Made by a program: the position numbers and the translations under genes. From assembly GCA_029432775.1 (NCBI GenBank), contig JAROAZ010000023.1, positions 45,860-109,859 on the forward strand: 64,000 bases of DNA, given 5' to 3'. Shown here piece after piece: positions 34,450-41,808 of this stretch (positions are counted from its first letter, which is position 1; every line of letters begins with the position of its first letter). Origin of the DNA: Pontiellaceae bacterium B12227 (GTDB taxonomy: Bacteria > Verrucomicrobiota > Kiritimatiellia > Kiritimatiellales > Pontiellaceae). The notes under the pieces were generated by a model. The model searched no databases, was not told where the DNA came from, and saw only the letters and a list, made by a program, of their open reading frames with translations.

Positions 34450-35259
34450 TCAGACAGGCGGGGTGGCCTTTTTCCGGAAGTGTTTAATGAGAGCGAGCTG
34501 GCTGTTGACCTCGAAATGGCGGTAGATATCGCGGATGTAGCCTTTTACGGTGTGCGGGCTCAAGTGAAGCAGCTCGGCGATCGGGTTGCAGAGGTAACCA
34601 TCGAGCAACAAGGCGAGCACCGAGCGTAAACGCGGCGTCAGTTTTTCCGTGTCGGCACCGCGCAGTGCGGGCGCCTCGCTTGCATAGAGCCACTGGACCT
34701 GGGTGGTAATGATTTCGACCAGCTTTCGCTCGCGTTCAGAAAAGGGAGGACGATCCGTTCGCCGGAAAAACCCGATTCCACTGAAACCTTGTTCCGCTTT
34801 CGGGGTGATGGCATACATGCACTGATCGATCCCGTGTTCCAGAAAATAGGTCTGGGTATTGGCATTGTTATACCAAACCTCATCGCTAACGAGCTGCTGC
34901 CGAGACCGGACAAAATGTTTCCCTTTAGCAACCAAAGCCGCCAGGGGTTCGTCACAGGGCGATGGCGAGGTGGTATCCGTAGGCGAGTCCAGCAACGCCG
35001 CCAGCTGGTGATCAGTCAATCCGCCAAAGAGCATATCCATTTGCATCGGAGCGTTCCGTTTCGGATCAACCCGCCCGACTGTCCAGAGCCAGCCGTCGGC
35101 GTCGATTAGTTCCGCGAGGCCGGAGATCAACTGCCTGCGTTTGGTTTCGAGCAGGCCGGACAGTATTGCACTATCCCCCACCAGCTTGATAACCGCTGCA
35201 AAATGCGCCGCACTAAACGCGATCTCCGTCCTCTTCTTTTGCTCTTCACCTGCCGACAT
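34450..35259 (-). CDS. LuxR-type transcriptional regulator
   Basis: 269 residues with a C-terminal LuxR helix-turn-helix (LTPRLRSVLALLLDGYLCNP then HLSPHTVKGYIRDIYRHF) and an N-terminal region resembling a GAF-like sensor. GAGGAGG precedes the ATG. It diverges from the two secreted-protein genes at 35.5-40 kb, which share an upstream DNA element, so it is a candidate regulator of both. Confidence 0.85.
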   Translation of the reverse strand: MSAGEEQKKRTEIAFSAAHFAAVIKLVGDSAILSGLLETKRRQLISGLAELIDADGWLWTVGRVDPKRNAPMQMDMLFGGLTDHQLAALLDSPTDTTSPSPCDEPLAALVAKGKHFVRSRQQLVSDEVWYNNANTQTYFLEHGIDQCMYAITPKAEQGFSGIGFFRRTDRPPFSERERKLVEIITTQVQWLYASEAPALRGADTEKLTPRLRSVLALLLDGYLCNPIAELLHLSPHTVKGYIRDIYRHFEVNSQLALIKHFRKKATPPV

Positions 35260-35448
35260 TCAGCCTCCTCAAGGTTCTTTCCTACCAATAGAATTAAATT
35301 ATCGGAATAAAACAATAGCTAAATACCCCACTCAAGAGGGGTTCAATCTGTCGTTTTCCTGCGCATATACTCGCCTTGAACTGAAAAACGTATTTGGACT
35401 CCGGCGGGGATAGAGTGGATTTTATTTTTTTCATGAGATGCACTAATA

Positions 35449-35508
35449 CTTGTCGCCAATACGCGTATCAGTTAAAAAGGATTTAGCAGGGCGTTTAGGG
35501 GTAGGCGC
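35449..35508 (+). promoter_or_regulatory. Shared upstream element of the secreted paralogues, copy 1
   Basis: CTTGTC, then ATACGC about 10 nt later, GTTAAAAA at 35471 and GGGGTAGGCGC at 35498. The same parts in the same order recur at 37119-37181. The element ends 39 nt before the start codon. The rest of the 288-bp gap to the LuxR gene shows nothing further. Confidence 0.55.
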
Positions 35509-35547
35509 ACTTGAACAGAATCAACAACAAGTGAAGGGGAAGCACCT

Positions 35548-37038
35548 ATGAAAAAGCAAATGATGACTCTCGCGCTGGCGCTGCTGGCAGCAACGGTTCA
35601 CGCGAACGATCTTACAATCGGGTTTGAGGCGGCGGAAGGCTACACCGCGGGCCAATTCCCGCCCGCGCCTTGGACCTATTATGGAGGCAATAACAGCACG
35701 ACGGATCAAGTGCGCGTCTCTAATGCCCAAGCCCATTCTGGCATCAATTCACTGGCCGTTTCCGAGAACTTTTATGATCACGCCCGCTATCCACTCGCGG
35801 TTGAGCCCGGCGAATCGGCTTCGTTTTCAGTGTGGGTTCGCCCCAGCTTCACGGCAAACAATGCGCAAGCGGCATATATTGGAGTCGTTCCCGGAAACAC
35901 CAGCCGCGTCCGAAGCCTTCAATTCGAACGAAGCTTTTTCTCGAACGCGGGATCAACTGCATATTCCGTGCATTGGTATGAATTTGGAGCCAGGAAGTCC
36001 GTTCAGGGGGACTACACCAGTTCAACCTGGTATCTGGTGAACGGCGAAATCACGCCCACCGAAATCATTCTCTCCACCACAACCGCAAGCGGACCGCTCA
36101 CCTACAGCTTTGACCGCATGGGCGAAGCGATCACCGCCATTGAGCTGGGTTCTGCCGGAGGATATGAGTACGAAGCCCGCGTCGCCTACTATGACGACCT
36201 CACCATCATTCCGCCACGGGACGATGTACCCTTAACCGTTGCCTCTGCCCTCGGCTCTCCAACTCCCGCCGTTGGAACCACCACCAACAGCTGGGGAACC
36301 GTCATCAATTGTTCCGTCGATCATGTCAATGCCGGCACCACGCAATATGAATGCATCGGCTGGACCGGCACCGGATCGGTTCCAAGCTCTGGAACTTCAA
36401 ACGCTGTAGAGGTTTCTCTCACCGAAGCTTCCTCTATAGTCTGGAACTGGCAGACCAACTACTGGCTGGACATCAATGTCACCGGCAACGGATCGGTGAA
36501 CGTGACTGACGGCTTTTATACCAAAGGCTCCAATCAAATTCTTACGGTCACCCCCGCCGCGGGCTGGCTCTTCATGGGCTGGAGCGGCGATGCCTCCGGC
36601 ACCAATGACGCCACGGTGATCATGGATGCACCGAAAACGGTGATGGCCACCTTCTCCGATGATGCCGACGGCGATGGCCTTACCAACAACGAAGAAGCAG
36701 CCGCTGGTTCCAATCCCTGGAAAAGCGATACCGACGGCGACGGCTTCAACGATAAGCTGGAAGTCGATCACAACTGGAATCCTACCGTGTCTGACCAGTG
36801 GGCGGTGGACCATATCGCCAATAACGGCTCAACCTTCGGGCTTTATCCGTCGAACGTTGTTCTCGATGTTGCCGTGGGGCAGATGATCATCGAAACGGAT
36901 GGAATCAATGCCACGCTCAGCCTCCAGCTCGAAGAGTCGGAAGACCTCATCACCTGGTCGAACGCCGGTCCGGCCGAGGTTTGGAGCTGGCCGGTAGACA
37001 GCGAGAAAAAATTCTTCCGCGTCCGCTCCATAAAATAG
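35548..37038 (+). CDS. Secreted protein with C-terminal repeat module (paralogue A)
   Basis: 496 residues. A signal peptide (to about residue 20) precedes a beta-rich N-terminal domain, a bacterial-repeat segment (VNVTDGFYTKGSN ... LFMGWSGDASGTNDATV, InlB-like), a calcium-type repeat DADGDGLTNNEEA / DTDGDGFNDKLE and a C-terminal module ending WSWPVDSEKKFFRVRS. AAGGGGAAG precedes the ATG. The last ~270 residues are nearly identical to those of the next gene. Cell-surface or secreted role inferred. Confidence 0.72.
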   Translation: MKKQMMTLALALLAATVHANDLTIGFEAAEGYTAGQFPPAPWTYYGGNNSTTDQVRVSNAQAHSGINSLAVSENFYDHARYPLAVEPGESASFSVWVRPSFTANNAQAAYIGVVPGNTSRVRSLQFERSFFSNAGSTAYSVHWYEFGARKSVQGDYTSSTWYLVNGEITPTEIILSTTTASGPLTYSFDRMGEAITAIELGSAGGYEYEARVAYYDDLTIIPPRDDVPLTVASALGSPTPAVGTTTNSWGTVINCSVDHVNAGTTQYECIGWTGTGSVPSSGTSNAVEVSLTEASSIVWNWQTNYWLDINVTGNGSVNVTDGFYTKGSNQILTVTPAAGWLFMGWSGDASGTNDATVIMDAPKTVMATFSDDADGDGLTNNEEAAAGSNPWKSDTDGDGFNDKLEVDHNWNPTVSDQWAVDHIANNGSTFGLYPSNVVLDVAVGQMIIETDGINATLSLQLEESEDLITWSNAGPAEVWSWPVDSEKKFFRVRSIK

Positions 37039-37071
37039 TTCCAGTCATTGGAATCCTCACATCTCAGGAAG

Positions 37072-37093
37072 CCCCGCCAACCGGCGGGGTTTT
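37072..37093 (+). terminator. Rho-independent terminator
   Basis: CCCCGCC/GGCGGGG perfect stem, 4-nt loop, then TTTT. It separates the two secreted paralogues, so each is transcribed on its own. Confidence 0.85.
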
Positions 37094-37118
37094 GCGGGAT
37101 GAAACCGGCTCAAATACA

Positions 37119-37181
37119 CTTGTCATCCATACGCATATAGGGTTAAAAATCACGTTGTGTGGGTGCTTATGGGGTAGGCGC
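37119..37181 (+). promoter_or_regulatory. Shared upstream element of the secreted paralogues, copy 2
   Basis: CTTGTC, ATACGC, GTTAAAAA (37142) and GGGGTAGGCGC (37171), spaced like the copy at 35449 with 1-2 nt differences. It lies 35 nt before the start codon and after the terminator, so it is probably the promoter or operator of the gene that follows. Confidence 0.55.
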
Positions 37182-37215
37182 TTCAAATAGAGATCGAAAT
37201 TAACAGGGGAACACC

Positions 37216-40032
37216 ATGAGTAAATCGTTAATAACGCTTGCTTTGACCGCTGTGGTTGGAGCTTCGCAGGCAACCGTATTAACCTTTGATGCCGGCGTGG
37301 GCAACTATGAGCTGATGCCGCAGGATTATGGCGACTACGTATCCAGCACAAACATGGGAGCCTATTCCTATGGAGAGCAGGGAGAAGGGTATACTCCGAA
37401 TGTCACCGTGGAATATATCGGAGTCGGCGACGGGCTGCACTGCTGGTACGCCAACTACGGCGACCTGATCAATGTGCTGGAAAATGAAGACGACGGCGAA
37501 CGCTGGGTGATTGTTCATTTCGAAGCCGAATCCGCGCATCAGGTCTCCCTTCATAGTCTCGATCTGGGAGTATACGGCACCTCGATCATTCCGATTGACA
37601 GCATGACGATCACCAATGAAAACGGAACCGTTCTGTTCCAGCAGAACAACCTGGCCATTGATGGAAGCACCAGCGGACACACGAATATTAACTTTGGCGC
37701 GGTCACCGGTCAGTCCCTGACGCTGATACTGGACCTTCAAACCGCGGCAGCAACCGACGATAATGACACGATCGGCCTGGATAATATTATTTTCAGTGAA
37801 TCCTGGGACCCAGCTACCCGCTGGGTTGCGCCGGCAGAAGACGGCTTGTCTGTCGTCCGGGTTCAGGGAACCTGTCCCGCTTCGTCTGAAGAGGTACAGT
37901 TGAAATACAATAATGGCATCAGGTATTCTTCCACCAACAGCCTCTCCGTCGATATGGAAGTGATGGTTGAACCGGGCGACGAATTGGTCCTGATCGGCAT
38001 GGGCGCTACCGGAACTGTCTATGCAGCCGAATCTCTCTCCATTACGACGATCAAAAAGAGTTTAGCTCTCTCAACACTGGATGATTTTGACCGCGAGTAT
38101 TCAACCACCGCGTGGACGACCATTCCTGGACAAGGCGGGTGTACCCTGCGGAACGAAGGATCTCCAACAACGAATACCTGGCTGATTCCAAATGATGACT
38201 ACGGCTGGGGAAAAGGAGTCTATCGCTCCTTACCTTTTAATATCACAACGAATTCCGGAATAATTTCTATACATCACATTTCGAAGATCGGCCCCGGAGG
38301 CACATTAGGGGAACCAGGCCTTCGATTATCTGAAAGTTCCATCACATCAAGCAATACGGCGGTCATTTCATGGGGGTTGCGTGCCTATTCAGGAGATGAA
38401 GGCCCGCCGCATATCTATTTCTATGATGCAGAAAAAAATAAAACGCCGTCTTATTCTGATTGGGATATCGACGAGGTGATTGAGTTCCGGGCAGACATTG
38501 ATTTAAGCTACGTGAACCAGGAAGGAACGTACGGTTTGTTCAGTCTCTTTATGAAACGGGAAGGTGCAACTCACTGGTCGCCAGTTCATAATTTAGTTCA
38601 TATTGAAATGAAAGCTCCCGCCCAGACTTTAATTACTCATTTGGGAGCGACGCTCAATACAAGACCCGATTACGGCTATCTCCCTTATATCGATGATATT
38701 CGCTACTGCACGGGCGAGAATTATAATCTAGGCTCAGATACCAATCTGCTGACAGACCCTGCTATCGACCTTTATAACACAGCATGGCGTACGGATGGCC
38801 CAGCGAGCTCGTTTGTTGCGTATTCCCAGCTTCCTCAATACATACCGTATCACGATGGCGTATACCTCTCCTGCAGAAGCGCATACACCGCGGAGGTTTA
38901 TCAGGTGATCAATCTGCTAAACCAGGGATTCGCCGCAGAGGACATCGATGCCGGAATGTACCGAGCGGCATTCGGCGGCTGGCAATACGGAGTGAACAGT
39001 TCCTCCGGTCAGATTGTTCTTCAGTACCTTGACATCAACAATCAGCCGATCAGCACAAACAGCCTGCCGGAAATTACAGATCAACAGGTGTGGATAGAAT
39101 ATATGGCCACAAACCCCATCCCTGCGCAAACCCGGTCGATTCGCTACAGCGCTTATTTGTCATCCTATGCCAGACTTGATGACGCGCATCTATCCGTTCT
39201 CGGACTTCCGCAGGAAGATCAGGAGCTGACGGTTTCTTCGGCACATGGCACCACGGTTCCGAGCATTGGAACACATTCCGTTAGCTACGGAACCGTCATC
39301 AATTGTTCCGTCGATCATGTCAATGCCGGCACCACCCAATACGAATGTATCGGATGGACAGGAACCGGTTCGGTTCCAACCTCTGGAACCTCCAACAGCG
39401 TTGAGATCACCCTGACCGAAGATTCTTCCATTGTCTGGAACTGGGGTACCAACTACCTGCTCGATGTCAACATCACCGGAAACGGATCGGTGGATGCCGA
39501 CGACGCATTTTTTGCCAAAGATTCCGTGCAGACCCTCTCCGCCACCCAAGACGCTGGCTGGCTCTTCATGGGCTGGAGCGGCGATGCTTCCGGAACTAAT
39601 GATGCCATCGTGACCATGGATGCTCCGAAAACGGTCATGGCGACCTTCTCCGACGATGCCGACGGCGACGGACTGCTCAACTCGAATGAAACCGCCATCG
39701 GTTCCAACCCTTGGAAATCTGACACCGACGGCGACGGATTCGGCGATAAGCTGGAAGTGGATAACGGCGGAAGCCCGACGGTCAGCGACCAATGGCGCGT
39801 TGACCACATCGCCAATAATGGCGACGACTTCGGCCTCTATTCGTCCAACGTGGTACTCGATGTGGCGGTCGGGCAGATGATCATCGAAACGGATGGAGTC
39901 AATGCCACGCTCAGCCTCCAGCTCGAAGAGTCTGACGATCTCGTCAACTGGACCAACGCCGGCCCGGCGGAAGTCTGGAGCTGGCCGGTCGACGGCGAAA
40001 AGAAATTCTTCCGCGTCCGGTCGGCGAAGTAG
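37216..40032 (+). CDS. Large secreted protein with C-terminal repeat module (paralogue B)
   Basis: 938 residues. A signal peptide (to about residue 18) is followed by ~650 residues of beta-rich sequence, probably several jelly-roll-like domains, then the same C-terminal set as in the preceding gene: InlB-like repeat (LFMGWSGDASGTN), DADGDGLLNSNETA and DTDGDGFGDKLE calcium-type repeats, and WSWPVDGEKKFFRVRS. The DNA of this last 750 bp is almost identical to its neighbour, which points to recent duplication or gene conversion of the C-terminal module alone. CAGGGGAA precedes the ATG. Confidence 0.72.
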   Translation: MSKSLITLALTAVVGASQATVLTFDAGVGNYELMPQDYGDYVSSTNMGAYSYGEQGEGYTPNVTVEYIGVGDGLHCWYANYGDLINVLENEDDGERWVIVHFEAESAHQVSLHSLDLGVYGTSIIPIDSMTITNENGTVLFQQNNLAIDGSTSGHTNINFGAVTGQSLTLILDLQTAAATDDNDTIGLDNIIFSESWDPATRWVAPAEDGLSVVRVQGTCPASSEEVQLKYNNGIRYSSTNSLSVDMEVMVEPGDELVLIGMGATGTVYAAESLSITTIKKSLALSTLDDFDREYSTTAWTTIPGQGGCTLRNEGSPTTNTWLIPNDDYGWGKGVYRSLPFNITTNSGIISIHHISKIGPGGTLGEPGLRLSESSITSSNTAVISWGLRAYSGDEGPPHIYFYDAEKNKTPSYSDWDIDEVIEFRADIDLSYVNQEGTYGLFSLFMKREGATHWSPVHNLVHIEMKAPAQTLITHLGATLNTRPDYGYLPYIDDIRYCTGENYNLGSDTNLLTDPAIDLYNTAWRTDGPASSFVAYSQLPQYIPYHDGVYLSCRSAYTAEVYQVINLLNQGFAAEDIDAGMYRAAFGGWQYGVNSSSGQIVLQYLDINNQPISTNSLPEITDQQVWIEYMATNPIPAQTRSIRYSAYLSSYARLDDAHLSVLGLPQEDQELTVSSAHGTTVPSIGTHSVSYGTVINCSVDHVNAGTTQYECIGWTGTGSVPTSGTSNSVEITLTEDSSIVWNWGTNYLLDVNITGNGSVDADDAFFAKDSVQTLSATQDAGWLFMGWSGDASGTNDAIVTMDAPKTVMATFSDDADGDGLLNSNETAIGSNPWKSDTDGDGFGDKLEVDNGGSPTVSDQWRVDHIANNGDDFGLYSSNVVLDVAVGQMIIETDGVNATLSLQLEESDDLVNWTNAGPAEVWSWPVDGEKKFFRVRSAK

Positions 40033-40033
40033 G

Positions 40034-40101
40034 AGTACCGCCTGCGCTACGCGCTGGCTGCCGCGGAATATGCGGGAGCCACCACGTAGTGGCGGGCTTT
40101 A
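40034..40101. repeat. REP-like repeat ending at a stop codon, copy 1
   Basis: About 68 bp that align along their whole length with 49070-49142 (CCTGCGCTACGCGCTGGCT ... CCACCACGTAGTGGCGGGC). Each copy folds into two hairpins and its end coincides with the stop codon of a minus-strand gene, here mtnA. It probably also serves as terminator. Confidence 0.7.
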
Positions 40102-41106
40102 CCCAAAGGCATACGGCGAACGGTGCAGGCCGTTTTCCGTAATGATGCCGGCAATCAGCTCATTGGGTGTGACGTCGAACGCGGGGTTATAGACCCGCAC
40201 GCCTTCTGCCGCCCCCACTTCCGCCGCATCGCGGATTTCGATCGGGATCAAATCGCCCTGCTCCAGAGAGGCGTCGATGGTTGAAGTCGGCGCGGCCACA
40301 TAGAACGGAATGCCGTGGTGCTTCGCCAGCACCGCCAGGCCGTAGGTACCGATTTTATTGGCGGCGTCGCCATTGGCCGCAATGCGGTCAGAGCCGACAA
40401 TGATCAGATCAATCTTTCCTTCTTTCATCACCTGCGCCGCCATGTTGTCGCAAATGGTTACCACGTCGATCCCGGACTGATGAAGCTCCCACGCCGTCAG
40501 ACGGGAGCCCTGATTAAGCGGGCGGGTTTCGTCGGAATAGACCGTGAACTTCCGGCCGGCTTCATGCGCCACATACATCGGGGAAAGCGCCGTGCCAAAA
40601 TCGCCCGTGGCCAGCGCCCCGGCATTACAATGCGTCAGAAGTCCCATGCCCTCTTCGATTAACGGCGCGCCGTGCCGGCCAATGGCCTGACACATCTGAA
40701 TGTCCTCTTCCAGAATCGCCAGCGCTTCCTGAATGAGCTCTTCCATGTTTTCTTTATTCCGGCAGCGGTCCAGCGCCCAGAACAGGTTGACCGCCGTCGG
40801 GCGCGACGCCGCCAGCTGATCCGCCAGTTTTCCAATGTTTGGAAGAAAATCCTTTTCTGATAGATGCTGAGCACAGGCCGCCAGTCCCAGCGCGGCTGCA
40901 CAGCCGATGGCCGGTGCGCCACGCACGGAAAGGCGTTTGATGGCGGCGACAATTCCGTCGATATCATCGAGTTCAAGATAGACCAGCTCCTGCGGAAGTC
41001 GGGTCTGATCAATAATACGCAGCTTCCCCGGATGCAGTTGTACCCCCTCTTCACAGCCTGCGAGCACCTTTCCTTCGGCGGTTATCCAACGTACGGTTTC
41101 CAGCAT
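40099..41106 (-). CDS. mtnA: S-methyl-5-thioribose-1-phosphate isomerase
   Basis: 335 residues of the MtnA/eIF2B-like family. It converts 5-methylthioribose-1-phosphate (or 5-deoxyribose-1-phosphate) to the ribulose form in salvage of the by-products of SAM enzymes. The signature segments are THCNAGALAT with the catalytic Cys, CDNMAA, and GSDRIAANGDAANKIGTYG with the catalytic Asp. AAAGGA precedes the ATG. Its head-to-head neighbour is a class II aldolase, a pairing found in the DHAP-shunt version of this pathway. Confidence 0.92.
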   Translation of the reverse strand: MLETVRWITAEGKVLAGCEEGVQLHPGKLRIIDQTRLPQELVYLELDDIDGIVAAIKRLSVRGAPAIGCAAALGLAACAQHLSEKDFLPNIGKLADQLAASRPTAVNLFWALDRCRNKENMEELIQEALAILEEDIQMCQAIGRHGAPLIEEGMGLLTHCNAGALATGDFGTALSPMYVAHEAGRKFTVYSDETRPLNQGSRLTAWELHQSGIDVVTICDNMAAQVMKEGKIDLIIVGSDRIAANGDAANKIGTYGLAVLAKHHGIPFYVAAPTSTIDASLEQGDLIPIEIRDAAEVGAAEGVRVYNPAFDVTPNELIAGIITENGLHRSPYAFG

Positions 41107-41175
41107 AGAGTTGTTCCTTTCCTCTGAGATTCACGTTATACCATTCCTCAAACCGAACCTGAAGGAAAGGGCGAA

Positions 41176-41808
41176 ATGACCGAACAAAAACAAGCCGTGG
41201 CCGACTGCATGAACCGCCTGTATGCCCAGGGGCTCACCACCACTTCCGGCGGCAATATCTCCCTGCGCATTTCCGACGAGCTCATTTTGCTCACCCCATC
41301 GGCCACCGACAAAGGCCGAATGAGAGCGGAACAGATTGCTGTAATCGGCCTGGACGGTACCAACCACACCCCTGAGCTGAAGCCTAGCGGCGAAACCTCG
41401 ATGCACCTGGAAATCTACAAACGCCGCCCCGACGTGCTCGCCATTGTTCATGCCCACCCCCCGATGGCCAGTGTCTTCACAACTGTAGAGGAGCCGCTGA
41501 ACGTGAAACTGATTGCCGAATCCTATGCCATCATCGGAGAACCGGCCGTTGCGCCCTATTCTTTAACCGGCACACAGGAGCTTGCCGACTCCGTCGCCAG
41601 CGCACTTGCGGAAACCCGCAGTTGTGTGCTCATGAAAAATCACGGTGTCTTAACCGTCGGCACGACACTCCTCGAAGCCTTCGACCGCATTGAGGTGCTC
41701 GAAAATGCCGCAAAAATCAATATTTACGCCCGCCAGCTCGGCCCTGTTACCGAACTGACTTCGGATCAACTTACCGAACTCGATATCTGGGTAGGGCGCA
41801 ATGGCTGA
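41176..41808 (+). CDS. Class II aldolase (FucA/Ald2-like)
   Basis: 210 residues of the class II aldolase/adducin family. The zinc ligands are seen in IVHAHPPMA (HxH) and the distal His in LMKNHGVL; the catalytic Glu lies in KPSGETSMHLEIYK. With mtnA next door (divergent, 69 nt apart) the likely substrate is 5-methylthio- or 5-deoxy-ribulose-1-phosphate, cleaved to DHAP and an aldehyde. MtnB dehydratase is in the same family, but mtnB partners (mtnC, mtnD) are absent here. A strong AAGGAAAGGG site precedes the ATG. It overlaps the next gene by 8 nt. Confidence 0.82.
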   Translation: MTEQKQAVADCMNRLYAQGLTTTSGGNISLRISDELILLTPSATDKGRMRAEQIAVIGLDGTNHTPELKPSGETSMHLEIYKRRPDVLAIVHAHPPMASVFTTVEEPLNVKLIAESYAIIGEPAVAPYSLTGTQELADSVASALAETRSCVLMKNHGVLTVGTTLLEAFDRIEVLENAAKINIYARQLGPVTELTSDQLTELDIWVGRNG

